From contig NZ_LIPT01000002.1 of the NCBI RefSeq assembly GCF_001418225.1, positions 496,001 to 560,000 of the forward strand: a stretch of DNA of 64,000 bases, read 5' to 3'. The notes under the pieces were generated by a model. It saw only the letters and a program-made list of their open reading frames with translations, searched no databases and was not told the DNA's origin. Source of the DNA: Pannonibacter indicus (lineage in GTDB: Bacteria; Pseudomonadota; Alphaproteobacteria; Rhizobiales; Stappiaceae). The number at the start of each line of letters is the position of its first letter. The stretch's first letter is position 1. The position numbers and the translations under genes are program-made. Positions 54,752 to 64,000 of this stretch are shown here, one piece after another.

Positions 54752-56368
54752 TCAGTGACGGAAATGCCGCATGCCGGTCAGCACCATGGCAAGACCTGCC
54801 GCGTCGGCTGCGGCGATCACTTCATCATCGCGCATGGAGCCGCCCGGCTGAATGACCGCAGTCGCGCCTGCTTCCGCTGCGGAGAGAAGTCCGTCGGCAA
54901 AGGGGAAGAAGGCATCGGAGGCGACCACGCAGCCCTTGGTGAGAGGGGTGGACAGGCCTGCAGCCTCGGTCGCATCCAGCGCCTTGCGTGCGGCGATGCG
55001 GGCGCTGTCGATGCGGCTCATCTGGCCCGCGCCAATACCCACCGTGGCGCCGTCCTTCGCATAGACGATGGCATTGGACTTGACGTGCTTGGCAACGCGG
55101 AAGGCGAACTTGAGGTCGGCCAGTTCCTGTGCGGTCGGCGCGCGCTTCGTCACGACCTTGAGGTCGAGATCATCGATGACGCCATTGTCGCGGGACTGGA
55201 CCAGAAGGCCGCCAGCGACGGACTTGATGGCCAGACCGGCCGCACGCGGGTCGGCGAGACCGCCGGTGACCAGCAGGCGCAGGTTCTTCTTCTTTGCCAC
55301 GATTTCGATGGCTTCATCCGTCGCAGCCGGGGCGATGATCACCTCGGTGAAGATCTTGACGATCTCTTCGGCGGCTTCCGCATCCAGCGTATCGTTGAGG
55401 GCAACGATGCCGCCGAAGGCAGAAACAGGGTCACAGCGCAACGCCAGTTCATAGGCTGCCTTCAGGCTGGAGCCCTCGGCCACGCCGCAAGGGTTGGCGT
55501 GCTTGATGATGGCAACGGCCTTGGTGCGCTTGGGGTCAAACTCGCTGACCAGCTCGAAGGCGGCGTCCGTGTCGTTGATGTTGTTGTACGACAGGGTTTT
55601 TCCCTGCAGCTGGCGGGCGGTGGCCACGCCCGAGCGGCGCTCGCCGGTGGTGTAGAAACCGGCCGACTGATGCGGGTTCTCGCCATAGCGCATGACTTCG
55701 GCGAGCTTGCCGCCCATGGCGCGGTAATCGGGCGCTTCGTTGCCAATCTGCGAAGCCAGCCAGTTCGACACGGCGGCATCATAGGCAGCGGTACGGGCAA
55801 AGGCCTTCTGGGCCAGCTTCTTGCGCAGGCCGATTGGCGACTGGCCGTTGTTCTCATCCAGTGCCGACAGAACGTCAGCATAGTCTGCCGGATCCACCAC
55901 GACGGTCACATAGGCATGATTCTTGGCCGCGGCACGGGTCATGGCCGGGCCGCCGATGTCGATGTTCTCGACGCCCGTTGCATAATCTGCGCCGGAGGCA
56001 ACTGTATCCTCGAAGGGATAGAGGTTGACGCAGAGCAGGTCGATGCCGCCAATGCCATGGGCATCCATGGCTGCCTTATGCTCGGCATCGTCGCGGATGG
56101 CGAGCAGGCCGCCGTGCACCATTGGATGCAGGGTCTTGACCCGGCCATCCATGATTTCCGGGAAGCCGGTCACTTCGGAAATGTCCTTCACCGGCAGGCC
56201 GGCGTCCGCCAGCGTCTTGCGGGTGCCGCCGGTGGAAATCAGCTCCACGCCGCGCTCGGACAGCCCGCGGGCGAAGTCGAGCAGACCGGTCTTGTCGGAA
56301 ACGGAAAGAAGGGCGCGCTTGATGGAAACGAGCGGGGGAACGGGAACCCCCTTGGACACCACAGCCAT
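54752..56368 (-). CDS. purH: Bifunctional AICAR transformylase / IMP cyclohydrolase
   Basis: Last two steps of IMP synthesis. 538 residues. The N-terminal MGS-like cyclohydrolase domain has [41 protein letters not shown] and NLYPF. The C-terminal transformylase domain has [40 protein letters not shown], and the end block [28 protein letters not shown]. Follows the heparinase-like gene on the same strand (108-base gap). Confidence 0.98.
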   Translation of the reverse strand: MAVVSKGVPVPPLVSIKRALLSVSDKTGLLDFARGLSERGVELISTGGTRKTLADAGLPVKDISEVTGFPEIMDGRVKTLHPMVHGGLLAIRDDAEHKAAMDAHGIGGIDLLCVNLYPFEDTVASGADYATGVENIDIGGPAMTRAAAKNHAYVTVVVDPADYADVLSALDENNGQSPIGLRKKLAQKAFARTAAYDAAVSNWLASQIGNEAPDYRAMGGKLAEVMRYGENPHQSAGFYTTGERRSGVATARQLQGKTLSYNNINDTDAAFELVSEFDPKRTKAVAIIKHANPCGVAEGSSLKAAYELALRCDPVSAFGGIVALNDTLDAEAAEEIVKIFTEVIIAPAATDEAIEIVAKKKNLRLLVTGGLADPRAAGLAIKSVAGGLLVQSRDNGVIDDLDLKVVTKRAPTAQELADLKFAFRVAKHVKSNAIVYAKDGATVGIGAGQMSRIDSARIAARKALDATEAAGLSTPLTKGCVVASDAFFPFADGLLSAAEAGATAVIQPGGSMRDDEVIAAADAAGLAMVLTGMRHFRH

Positions 56369-56476
56369 GGCCTTGCCTCGCAGATCTGAGGATGGAAAGT
56401 GGCCGTGGCCCTAGCACGAACGGGGCAGAAACGGAAGCTCAAGAAGACCCGCGCTGCGAATCAGCATCCCGATCGC

Positions 56477-58225
56477 TTACAGCGGCAATTCCGGCTCCTG
56501 AGCAGCGCTGCGTTCGCGCCGGGCATTGCGGGCTGTCGCGGTGCGGCGGAACTGCCAGGCGACCTGGCTGGACTGGCTGATGCGGCCATAAAGCACCAGC
56601 TGCTGGGTGCGGCGGTGGCCATAGACATCCGACAGATAGACGGATTCTTCCAGCACCAGTTCTGCACCGGATGCATTGAATTCCCAGGCTTCGCCGTCCG
56701 GCGCCATCAGCAATGCGGCGGTGCCTGCCCTGAGCAGGCTCGGTTTGATCAGCGGATGCAGATGGAAGCGGATGGTGAAATGGTCGTGATGCGTAAGGGC
56801 GCCCAGCGTCGAGAACAGATCGATGCCGTCCAGCACGGAGCCGTCACTCGACAGGCGGATGTCGCGCTCATGGCGCACATTGTAGCGGTGGGCATAGCCA
56901 TCATGGGAGGCGGTGACGCGGGTGCCCATCACGTCTTCCTCGCGGTTGACGGGCACGCTGGTCGGACCGCTGAGGATCGGCGCGCCGAGCCAGCCGGTGA
57001 AAGGCTTCTCTGTTAGAAACCGGCAGGACGAGCTGTCTTCCATGCCGGCCGTCGAATGGGCTGCCGTGGAACGGGCCACCTGCCGCCAGCCTTCGCTGGC
57101 CCAGCCGGAAACGCCGCAATTGACCACCAGCCGGTGGCGGCCGGAGGACATTTCGAACGACAGGCAGCCGGCGTGGGCCGATTGGCTCAGAAGCGGCGGC
57201 GGCGGTGTGCCGGTGTCCATCAGCACCACCGTGTCCCCGCCCATCAGCCGCTGATAGCCGGAGAAGGGTGCGTTGCCGGGAGGAGCGCCGCGCGCATCAT
57301 CATAGGCCAGGATCGTTGCCACCAGATCGGTGGGGGTGGAGCCCATGCCGTTGAAATGGGCAAAGGCACCGTCCACATGGCGGAAGAAGCGCACCATCGG
57401 CATCATCCGGTCGATGGCCTGCATCATGCCGGCGGGTGTCTCCAGCCCTTGCGTGATGAAGGCCTGCCGGATTGGCAGAAGATCGGTGAGAATTTCGAGG
57501 ATCGCACCGGGATTGCGGGACACATGTCCGCCATCGGGCATGATCTGGCGCTGCAGCTCATGCTCCAGGCGCCGGAGGCTCTGGCGCACGTAACGGCCCT
57601 GACCGGCCATCGAGATGCTGGCAGCCGCCACCGCAAGCGCCGCCTGCAGGCGCGGCACGCCATCCGGTGTTTCGTTGATGGTGCGGCGCAGATAGCGCAC
57701 CTGACGGCCGAGCGAGCGCAGGAAACGGCGGTAGAATTCCGCGTCGCCATCCTCCAGCACCAGCGGCGACTGGGCGAGCCAGGACAGGACGCGCCGCGCC
57801 ACGACGGGCTGTTCCCAGGCGATGGGGGCCCAGCGGCCGCACAGGCGGATCCAGTCATCGACAAGGGCACGGGCATTCTGGCGGGCGACAAGGCTTTCGG
57901 CGGCGCGCAGGTCGCGCAGCCAGCCGAAACTGTGCAATTCGCGCTGCCAGGCCGGATCTTCGCCCTTCAGCTCGAAGGGGGAGCGGCCTCTGGCCTCTAC
58001 CACCTTGCCGGAGAAAAGAAAGCGGCCGCCATAGATATCAAGGGCGTTGGTCTGGTCGGCGGTGCGAAGATCCTGCGGGGCGATGAGCAAACGGGAAGGC
58101 GTTCCCGCAAATGGCTGCCAGCGGAACAGGGGTCCGCCATGCAGCCAGCGCAGGCTATTTTGCCAGAGATGATGGAGCAGCAGGCGCCCGATGCGCCCCT
58201 GCTCACCCATCGCCCGGATCGTCAT
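56477..58225 (-). CDS. Heparinase II/III-family protein
   Basis: 582 residues. An N-terminal alpha/alpha toroid (about 60-320, with FELKGEDPAWQRELHSFGWLRDL and GGHVSRNPGAILEILTDLLPIR) and a C-terminal beta-sandwich (from about 350, SFEMSSGRHRLVVNCG), the layout of heparinase II/III lyases. In alphaproteobacteria this gene sits between rsmB and purH and is usually annotated only by domain. The polysaccharide substrate is unknown. No signal peptide is visible, so it may be cytoplasmic or exported by an unusual route. Confidence 0.88.
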   Translation of the reverse strand: MTIRAMGEQGRIGRLLLHHLWQNSLRWLHGGPLFRWQPFAGTPSRLLIAPQDLRTADQTNALDIYGGRFLFSGKVVEARGRSPFELKGEDPAWQRELHSFGWLRDLRAAESLVARQNARALVDDWIRLCGRWAPIAWEQPVVARRVLSWLAQSPLVLEDGDAEFYRRFLRSLGRQVRYLRRTINETPDGVPRLQAALAVAAASISMAGQGRYVRQSLRRLEHELQRQIMPDGGHVSRNPGAILEILTDLLPIRQAFITQGLETPAGMMQAIDRMMPMVRFFRHVDGAFAHFNGMGSTPTDLVATILAYDDARGAPPGNAPFSGYQRLMGGDTVVLMDTGTPPPPLLSQSAHAGCLSFEMSSGRHRLVVNCGVSGWASEGWRQVARSTAAHSTAGMEDSSSCRFLTEKPFTGWLGAPILSGPTSVPVNREEDVMGTRVTASHDGYAHRYNVRHERDIRLSSDGSVLDGIDLFSTLGALTHHDHFTIRFHLHPLIKPSLLRAGTAALLMAPDGEAWEFNASGAELVLEESVYLSDVYGHRRTQQLVLYGRISQSSQVAWQFRRTATARNARRERSAAQEPELPL

Positions 58226-58352
58226 GGCAGTGTCTCACCGCCCTTGTGCTGGCGCCAGAATGAAATTGACTTGCCCTTTCACCATAAGAGGTAACGAACT
58301 GTTAGGGTTAGCTCTCAGTTATCCATTGCGGGTCAGAGTGGTTACAGGGCAG

Positions 58353-59762
58353 TTAAAGCCGCCGCAGACGGGCGGCAAAAAATCCGTCGAGGCCGCCTTC
58401 CGGCTCCGTGCCGCCGCCCAGATGGCAGGGCAGGGTGCGCAGATAGCCCTCCGGCGTGATGCACTCGCCAAGGCCGCCGATTTCTTCCGGCCGTACCGGC
58501 TCCAGCGCGATTCCCGGCATATCTGCCAGAAGTGCCGCAATCTGGTCTTCGCCTTCTTCCCGTTCCATCGAGCAGGTGCAATAGACCAGAACGCCGCCCG
58601 GCTTCAGCCAGGTGATGGTCTTGCGCAAGAGCTCGGCCTGGATGCCCGCCAGTGTCGTCACATCCGCAGGGCGCTTGGTCCAGGCCACGTCCGGATGGCG
58701 GCGCATGGTGCCGGTGGCGCTGCAGGGCGCATCGAGAAGGATGGCGTCGAAAGGCTCGTCCGGTTCGTAGCTGCGCAGATCCGCAGCGACAACACGGGCG
58801 GAAAGGCCGAGCCGCTCCAGATTGGCATGGACGCGCTTCAGCCGCTTTTCGGAAATATCGACCGCCGTCACATCGGCGCCCTGCGTGGCCAGCTGAGCCG
58901 TCTTGCCGCCAGGGGCAGCGCACAGATCGGCGGCGCGCTTGCCGGTGAGGTTCCCCAGCAGGCGGGCGGGCAGGGAGGCTGCGGCATCCTGCACCCACCA
59001 GCCGCCTTCGTTGAAGCCCTCGAAGCCCTCCACCGCGCCCTTGCGCGACAGGCGGACCGATCCGGCTGCCACCACACGGCCGCCGAGGCGTTCCGCCCAG
59101 CCTTCGGCATCGCTCTTGACGGTGAGATCCAGTGCAGGTTCTTCCAGATGGGCGCGCAGGATCGCCTCGAAGGTCTCTGGGCCATAGGTTTCGCGCCAGC
59201 GGGTGGCGAGCCAGAGCGGCAGGCCTGCCGGACCCGAACCGGTGATGGCGGACAGCGTGTCCTTTTCCCGCGCCAGACGGCGCAGCACGCCGTTGACGAG
59301 GCCCTTGTAAGGCCTTGCCCGCTTGTCGGACCCCGCAAGATCCACCGCCAGCGACACGGCGGCATGGTCGGCAACGTCGAGGAACAGGATCTGCACCGCA
59401 GCGACGTGGAGAATATCGGTGACGCGGCCCGTGCGCTCCGGAATGGGCCGGTCCAGCAGCTCCGCCAGAATGGCATCGAGCTGGCCCCGGCGGCGCAGGG
59501 CTGCAGCGACGATGGCCTTCACCAGCGACCGGTCTTTCGGCTCCAGCGCGCGGAAGCCGGAATGGCCCGAGGTCACGTCATATTCGGCATCCAGCGTGCG
59601 GTGCTTGTGCACCACATTGCCCAGAATGTCGGTGGCCACCTTGCGGGCGGCAAAGCCGGGAGCGGGCCGCCCGGGCGAGCCGCCGCCATTTGCCGTGCCG
59701 CCTGCCTTGCCGCCGGCGGGGCGGGAGGGGGATTTCGGGCGGGAGCCAGTGGATTCGTTCAA
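58353..59762 (-). CDS. rsmB: 16S rRNA (cytosine-5-)-methyltransferase, RsmB/NOL1-NOP2-sun type
   Basis: SAM-dependent m5C methyltransferase acting on 16S rRNA. N-terminal NusB-like RNA-binding domain (about 40-165); SAM motif I DLCAAPGGKTAQLA; the P-C motif in DAPCSATGTMRRHPDV; the catalytic T-C-S motif in YCTCSMEREEGEDQ. The reading frame stays open up to 59843, but a 10-bp hairpin lies at 59808-59835; I prefer TTG 59762, which has GAAGG upstream, giving 469 residues. Usual neighbours htpX and the heparinase-like gene flank it. Confidence 0.9.
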   Translation of the reverse strand: MNESTGSRPKSPSRPAGGKAGGTANGGGSPGRPAPGFAARKVATDILGNVVHKHRTLDAEYDVTSGHSGFRALEPKDRSLVKAIVAAALRRRGQLDAILAELLDRPIPERTGRVTDILHVAAVQILFLDVADHAAVSLAVDLAGSDKRARPYKGLVNGVLRRLAREKDTLSAITGSGPAGLPLWLATRWRETYGPETFEAILRAHLEEPALDLTVKSDAEGWAERLGGRVVAAGSVRLSRKGAVEGFEGFNEGGWWVQDAAASLPARLLGNLTGKRAADLCAAPGGKTAQLATQGADVTAVDISEKRLKRVHANLERLGLSARVVAADLRSYEPDEPFDAILLDAPCSATGTMRRHPDVAWTKRPADVTTLAGIQAELLRKTITWLKPGGVLVYCTCSMEREEGEDQIAALLADMPGIALEPVRPEEIGGLGECITPEGYLRTLPCHLGGGTEPEGGLDGFFAARLRRL

Positions 59763-59807
59763 AGCGCTGGCCTTCGTTGGGTTGGCTGTGTTGCAGGATT
59801 GAGTCAA

Positions 59808-59835
59808 GGCGCCGCGAACCGGTGCTCGCGGCGCC
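59808..59835. repeat. Hairpin between htpX and rsmB
   Basis: 10-bp perfect stem GGCGCCGCGA/TCGCGGCGCC with an 8-base centre (ACCGGTGC). No T-run on the minus strand, so not a clear terminator; it may limit read-through or protect the upstream mRNA. Confidence 0.65.
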
Positions 59836-59957
59836 CTTGGCAAGACATGTCTGGTGGTCCTGCGGCGCGGGACAGGCTGCGGTGCCGTCCATCGCGTCCG
59901 AGGCTGTGATCCGAAGCTTCTACCGCAGATCAGCCGTCCGGCTCAACCCCATCGGTT

Positions 59958-60974
59958 TCAGCCCCATGGGCCCTTGGGTTTTCCCGAGGGGCGTGCGTTT
60001 CCGCTGCCTCCCCACGGACCTGAAGGGCCGGAGCTGCGCCCAGCACCACCCGCAGAACCACCCCAAGACTGGTTGCGCGTCTGCGCCGGAGCCGGGTTCC
60101 AGCCGCCGCCAGAACCACCGCCGCGCCCGCCCATCTGCCCGTCCAGATCGCGCAGGGCTGCGATGCGGTTGGCGGTGTTGGGGTGGGTGGAGAACAGATT
60201 GTCCATCCGCTCGCCTGACAGCGGGTTGATGATGAACATGTGTGCCGTCGCCGGGCTGCGCTCCGCATCCGGATTGTGGATCTGCTCCACACCGCCCGCG
60301 ATCTTGGCAAGGGCAGAGGCGAGCCACATCGGGTGGCCGCAGATTTCGGCACCCATGCGGTCGGCGGCATATTCACGGGTACGGGAAATCGCCATCTGCA
60401 CCAGCATGGCAGCGAGAGGCGCGACGATCATGGCAACGAGCATGCCGATGAAGCCGAGCGGATTGTTGTTCTCCCGGTTGCCGCCGAAGAAGAAGGCGAA
60501 GTTGCCGAGCATGGAGATGGCACCGGCAATCGTCGCGGTGATCGTCATGATCAGCGTGTCGTGGTTCTTGATGTGGGCCAGCTCATGCGCCATCACACCC
60601 GCCACTTCTTCCATGGTCAGGCGCTCCAGCAGGCCGGTGGTCGCAGCCACGGCGGCATTCTGCGGATTGCGGCCCGTGGCAAAGGCATTCGGCTGCGGAT
60701 TGTTGATGATATAGACCTTGGGCATCGGCAGCTGTGCGTTCTGCGCCAGCTGGCGCACCATGCGGAACAGTTCGGGCGCGCTGCGCTCATCCACTTCCTG
60801 CGCGTGGTGCATGGACAGCACCATCTTGTCGGAATTCCAGTAGCTGAACAGGTTCATCGCACCGGCAATCACCAGTGCGATCATCATGCCGCTCTGTCCG
60901 CCGATCAGGAAGCCAATACCCATGAACAGGGCGGTCATGGCGGCCAGCAGCATGGCAGTGCGGAAATAGTTCAT
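59958..60974 (-). CDS. htpX: Zinc metalloprotease HtpX
   Basis: Membrane protease (M48B) for quality control of inner-membrane proteins, usually stress-induced. 338 residues. Helices at about 5-25 and 30-48, zinc motif H130-E131-L-A-H134, a third ligand in REYAADRMG, and two more helices at about 145-195. After residue 290 the tail is Gly/Ser/Pro/Trp-rich low complexity ([13 protein letters not shown]), longer than in E. coli HtpX (293 residues). Divergent from the DUF1674 gene. Confidence 0.96.
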   Translation of the reverse strand: MNYFRTAMLLAAMTALFMGIGFLIGGQSGMMIALVIAGAMNLFSYWNSDKMVLSMHHAQEVDERSAPELFRMVRQLAQNAQLPMPKVYIINNPQPNAFATGRNPQNAAVAATTGLLERLTMEEVAGVMAHELAHIKNHDTLIMTITATIAGAISMLGNFAFFFGGNRENNNPLGFIGMLVAMIVAPLAAMLVQMAISRTREYAADRMGAEICGHPMWLASALAKIAGGVEQIHNPDAERSPATAHMFIINPLSGERMDNLFSTHPNTANRIAALRDLDGQMGGRGGGSGGGWNPAPAQTRNQSWGGSAGGAGRSSGPSGPWGGSGNARPSGKPKGPWG

Positions 60975-61043
60975 TGCCTTCGGTCCTCGTCGCGCTTAAG
61001 TGCGGGTGGTACACCTGACGGGAGTTTTCGGCTGCCGCCAGTA

Positions 61044-61077
61044 CCCTAAATGATGGGCCAAGTCCCTATATGATGGG
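61044..61077. repeat. Two direct 14-mers upstream of htpX and the DUF1674 gene
   Basis: CCCTAAATGATGGG (61044-61057) and CCCTATATGATGGG (61064-61077), 13 of 14 bases identical, repeated with exactly 20-base periodicity, about two helical turns. Each half is itself a CCC-N8-GGG near-palindrome. Located 70-104 bases upstream of the htpX start. Confidence 0.7.
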
Positions 61078-61159
61078 TATGAGCCCGATTTCCCGCAAGC
61101 CTGCTGGTCTTCAACCTGTCTTGAAGCGGCGGCCGGCGGTCCAAACGATGGAGATATCC

Positions 61160-61474
61160 ATGCACGACGACGAGATCACCGGAGCGAATGGCCCTGAGGC
61201 CGGTGCTGCGGACAACCGTGGCGTGGTCGTTCCCTTTCCCCAGCGTGCCGCGCCCGCAGAGCCGGAAGCTGCCGCAGAGCCCGCCCCCGCCCCGCAGCGG
61301 CGATTCGAGGATCTTCCCCCCGCAGCGCAGCGGGCGCTGAAGGAAGCCGAAGCGCGCCGCGCAGAAATCGACGCCCGCCAGCAGGCCATGGCAAAAGAGC
61401 TGGACGGGCGCGGCGGACTTGAGCCAACCCGTTATGAAGACTGGGAAATCAAGGGGATCACCGTCGATTTCTGA
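61160..61474 (+). CDS. DUF1674 (SDHAF4-like) protein
   Basis: 104 residues. The C-terminus ELDGRGGLEPTRYEDWEIKG-ITVDF is the DUF1674 hallmark, shared with the mitochondrial succinate-dehydrogenase assembly factor SDHAF4, which protects flavinated SdhA. The N-terminal part is Pro/Ala-rich and variable. GGAG 7 bases before ATG 61160 fixes the start; earlier in-frame ATGs (61070, 61148) are less likely. The position next to htpX is common in this group. Confidence 0.87.
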   Translation: MHDDEITGANGPEAGAADNRGVVVPFPQRAAPAEPEAAAEPAPAPQRRFEDLPPAAQRALKEAEARRAEIDARQQAMAKELDGRGGLEPTRYEDWEIKGITVDF

Positions 61475-61594
61475 CATTTGACAACTGCCTGCGCGGCAGC
61501 GGGAAAAGGCTGTTGCTGCTGGTTGGTTAATGAGGGCTTTACCAAAGGCACGTTAACGTCCGGGCAAAGTGTGTTCGAGTGTCCGGAAGGTCAG

Positions 61595-62818
61595 ATGACG
61601 TCCACGATGCCTGCCTCAACCCCGCGCGCGGCCCTGCCCGACGCCAATCCGTTCCAGCGCCTTGCCGCGCTTCTGGGTGATACGCGCCCGGGTGCGGACC
61701 CGATTGTGCTGACCATTGGCGAGCCGCAGCATGCGCTGCCGCCCTTCACGGGCGAGGTGCTGATGGAAAATCTGGCCGATTTCCGCCGTTACCCGCCGAT
61801 CGAAGGCTCTCCGGCCTTCCGTGCTGCCATCGCGGCCTGGCTGGACCGGCGTTACAATCTTGGCGGCACCATAGACAAGGACAAGGGTGTTCTGCCGCTC
61901 AACGGCTCGCGCGAGGGCCTGTCCTTCGGCGCGATTTCCGCCCGCGATCAGCTGGCCAAGGATGTGGCGCGCCCTGCGGTGATCCTGCCCAACCCGTTCT
62001 ACCAGACCTATGCAGCCGCAGCCCATATTGCCGGGGCCGAGGCGGTCATGCTCGACACGGGCGCAGACACCGGCTTCCTGCCGGATCTGGATGCGCTGGA
62101 GCCGGAGCTGCTGGACCGGACCGTCGCCTTTTACGTGGCGTCGCCCGCCAATCCGCAAGGAGCGGTGGCGAGCCTTGCCTATTGGCAGAAGCTGATAGGT
62201 CTTGCCCGCCGCCACCGGTTCTACATCTTTGCCGATGAGTGCTATTCGGAGATCTACCGCAGCACCCCGCCTCCGGGCGTTCTGGAAGCCGCCCATGCGC
62301 TGGGTGAAGGCTATTCCATGGTGGTGGCGTTCAACTCCCTGTCGAAGCGGTCGAATCTTGCGGGCTTGCGCTGCGGTTTTGCTGCCGGTGATCCGGAGTT
62401 TCTGCCGCGCTGGGTGAAGTTCCGTGGTCTTGCCGCCCCGCAGGTGCCGCTGCCGGCACAGGCGCTGGCCGTGCGCGCCTATGGCGACGAGGCGCATGTG
62501 GTCGAGAACCGCCGCCTCTACAACGAGAAATACGAAATTGCCGAAAGGCTGTTGTCACCCATTCTCGGGCCGGTGACGCCGGAAGGCGGCTTCTTCCTGT
62601 GGCTGGATGTGAGCCGCTGGGGTGGCGCGGTCAGCGTGACCGAGCGGCTGTGGAGTGAGGTTGGCGTCAAGGTGCTGCCCGGCTCCTATCTGGCCTCCAC
62701 CCAGGCCGATGGCCGCAATCCGGGTGATCCTTATATCCGCGTTGGCCTGTGCGCCCCGTCCTCGCTGACGGGTGAAGCGCTGGAGCGCATGGCCGGCTGG
62801 CTGGGAGGTGCGGCATGA
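61595..62818 (+). CDS. Class I/II aminotransferase (DapC-like)
   Basis: PLP aminotransferase of 407 residues. Fold type I blocks: LTIGEPQHALPPF, YPPIEGSPAFRAAIAAWLDRRY, NPFYQTYAAAAH, ASPANPQG, ADECYSEIY, and the PLP Lys in FNSLSKRSNLAGLRCGF. The overall pattern fits succinyl-diaminopimelate/acetylornithine-type transaminases (DapC) of lysine synthesis; the substrate is inferred. ATG 61595 follows GGAAGG; the frame is open upstream to 61478 but is not conserved. Its stop overlaps the ftsK start (ATGA). Confidence 0.85.
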   Translation: MTSTMPASTPRAALPDANPFQRLAALLGDTRPGADPIVLTIGEPQHALPPFTGEVLMENLADFRRYPPIEGSPAFRAAIAAWLDRRYNLGGTIDKDKGVLPLNGSREGLSFGAISARDQLAKDVARPAVILPNPFYQTYAAAAHIAGAEAVMLDTGADTGFLPDLDALEPELLDRTVAFYVASPANPQGAVASLAYWQKLIGLARRHRFYIFADECYSEIYRSTPPPGVLEAAHALGEGYSMVVAFNSLSKRSNLAGLRCGFAAGDPEFLPRWVKFRGLAAPQVPLPAQALAVRAYGDEAHVVENRRLYNEKYEIAERLLSPILGPVTPEGGFFLWLDVSRWGGAVSVTERLWSEVGVKVLPGSYLASTQADGRNPGDPYIRVGLCAPSSLTGEALERMAGWLGGAA

Positions 62819-64000
62819 GACGGGCAACAGCCATGCGCGGGTCCGGACGGGGTGCGGCGCATATTCTCGACACCGAAAGCCCGCTGAAGCGTCTCGTCCG
62901 CCGCAATCTGGTGGGTGCGGCCGGGCTTCTGGTCATAGCGCTGGCGGCGGCACTGGCGGCGAGCCTTGCTACATGGTCGGTGAATGACCCGAGCTTCAAT
63001 CATGCGACGGGTGAGCCGGTGCGCAATGCGCTGGGCACGCCGGGAGCAATCATCTCCGACATCCTGATGCAGTCGATCGGGCTGGCGACGGCTGTATTCC
63101 TGGTGCCGGTGGTGCTGTGGGGCTGGCGTCTTCTTTCGGGCAAGACCATGCGCATCGGCTTCCGCCGGATCATGTTCTGGTTCGTGGGCACACTTCTGGG
63201 CGCCGGTGCCGTTGCGGCGCTGCCCGTGCCGGAAAGCTGGCCGCTGCCGACGGGTCTTGGCGGCTTTGCCGGTGATGCCATGCACTATGTCCCCTCCATG
63301 CTGACCCACAATCTGACACCGGGCGCGGCAACCATTACCGGTGTGCTGGGGCTGGGGCTTCCATCCGTCTTCCTGCTGGTGGCCGCCGGTGCCTGGTTTG
63401 GCGACATGCGCGAGCGCTATCAGGATGACGAAGAGGACTTGCCGTCCCTGCCGTCCCGCACCGCCCGCCAGCAGATGCGTGGCCGCAGGGCCGAGCCGCC
63501 CATTGACTTCGATGATGAGGACGAGGACGAGCGCGAACCCCGGTTTGCTGCGCTCATGGGGGCTGCCGCGCATTGGCGCCTGCAGGCCCAGTCTGCCGTG
63601 CAGCGCATGACCGGCATCGGCCTGTCCCGCCGCCATGTGCGGGAGGATGAGGAAGACGACTATTTCGAGGAGGATGCGGAGGACGAATATGCCGCTCCGC
63701 CCGCAAGCCGCTTCGGCTCGCTGCGCCGTGCGCTGAAGGAGCGCTTTGTTCCCGGCGAGGAAGACGATGGCCTTGGCGATCTTTATCCCGACGCCCGGGA
63801 CACCCGCGAGGCGCCGCGCCGAGTGACGTCACGCGGCCCGGTCATGGGCCGTGCGCCGCAGATGGAAGAGGACGAGGATTATTACGACGGCGGGGACGAA
63901 GCCTCCGCCTATGACGAGCCGCCGTTCGACATGGATGATGACGGCTACGGCATGGAAGAAGTTGTGCCGGTTGCGCCGCGTGGCCGTGGCAGAGGGCGGG
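62815..64000 (+). CDS. ftsK: DNA translocase FtsK, N-terminal part (runs off window)
   Basis: Septum-anchored DNA pump for chromosome segregation. About 395 codons are present: four membrane helices (about 31-54, 83-106, 116-140 and 168-190; LVRRNLVGAAGLLVIALAAA is the first), then the variable, very acidic linker (runs of Asp/Glu such as DDEEDLP and EDEEDDYFEEDAEDE). The motor and gamma domains lie beyond the window. Identity rests on helix layout, linker and the aminotransferase-ftsK arrangement. ATG 62815 overlaps the upstream stop. Confidence 0.88.
   Translation, partial: MRRATAMRGSGRGAAHILDTESPLKRLVRRNLVGAAGLLVIALAAALAASLATWSVNDPSFNHATGEPVRNALGTPGAIISDILMQSIGLATAVFLVPVVLWGWRLLSGKTMRIGFRRIMFWFVGTLLGAGAVAALPVPESWPLPTGLGGFAGDAMHYVPSMLTHNLTPGAATITGVLGLGLPSVFLLVAAGAWFGDMRERYQDDEEDLPSLPSRTARQQMRGRRAEPPIDFDDEDEDEREPRFAALMGAAAHWRLQAQSAVQRMTGIGLSRRHVREDEEDDYFEEDAEDEYAAPPASRFGSLRRALKERFVPGEEDDGLGDLYPDARDTREAPRRVTSRGPVMGRAPQMEEDEDYYDGGDEASAYDEPPFDMDDDGYGMEEVVPVAPRGRGRGR

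Noticed and set aside
61527-61541. TTAA-N7-TTTA upstream of the aminotransferase-ftsK pair, a possible CtrA box
   Set aside because: The second half-site has a mismatch at a core base and no second motif supports it; too weak to list beside the exact boxes.

Overview
The window is a dense, GC-rich (by eye a little over 60 %) stretch of a bacterial chromosome carrying almost entirely core metabolism and housekeeping genes. It looks like an alphaproteobacterium of the Hyphomicrobiales type. The support is gene order and family content: rplS-trmD-rimM-rpsP-chorismate mutase-ffh, tlpA/argH-lptM-lysA-TIGR02302 family, ftsEX next to a zinc-ribbon gene/hpt/cpdR, htpX-rsmB-heparinase-like-purH, and the alphaproteobacterial families DUF1674, DUF2125 and CpdR. 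A genus cannot be named from the sequence alone. I recognised no rRNA, tRNA, CRISPR array, insertion sequence or phage gene.

Layout. 1-9.1 kb: start of leuS, a YggS-type PLP protein, acetyl-CoA synthetase, an orphan TadG-like pilus protein of lower GC, an HNH nuclease, leuC, then rplS and trmD. 9.3-12.7 kb: a VanZ-like gene that converges on and overlaps rimM, then rpsP, a stand-alone chorismate mutase and ffh. 13-15 kb: a VOC protein and a TrkH-type K+ transporter. 15.1-20.5 kb: a complete urease operon, transcribed leftwards as ureD-A-B-C-E-F-G. 20.9-28.4 kb: a D-Ala-D-Ala carboxypeptidase, a His-rich CobW/COG0523 GTPase, TesB, a ubiquinone hydroxylase, an SDR, a HIG1-like protein, a PduO-type adenosyltransferase and a rhomboid protease. 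28.6-32.9 kb: etfB-etfA, 3-hydroxybutyryl-CoA dehydrogenase and an acyl-CoA ligase.

32.9-34.1 kb is the unusual part. It holds three tiny genes whose proteins differ along most of their length but end in the same tail, G-x-G-(G/N)-x-V-D-(V/I)-T-(V/A). The first resembles the YjfB putative motility family. The first gene, and the pair formed by the other two, each have an exact TTAA-N7-TTAA (CtrA-type) site upstream, in unusually AT-rich DNA, and the set ends in a clear intrinsic terminator. I read this as a CtrA-controlled, probably motility- or envelope-linked family of small tail-sharing proteins. This is the best candidate in the window for something undescribed.

34.1-64 kb: tlpA, argH, lptM, lysA, a TIGR02302 protein, a DMT-family permease, GNAT, DUF2125, ChaC, then the leftward group ftsE-ftsX-YdcF-plsC facing a zinc-ribbon gene-hpt-cpdR operon. 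Another exact CtrA-type box lies in that divergent promoter, next to the gene for CpdR, a regulator of CtrA proteolysis. There follow a CoA-ester lyase, DUF1737, an MFS permease, a chemoreceptor, purH, a heparinase-like protein, rsmB, htpX, DUF1674, a class I/II aminotransferase and the start of ftsK, which runs off the window.
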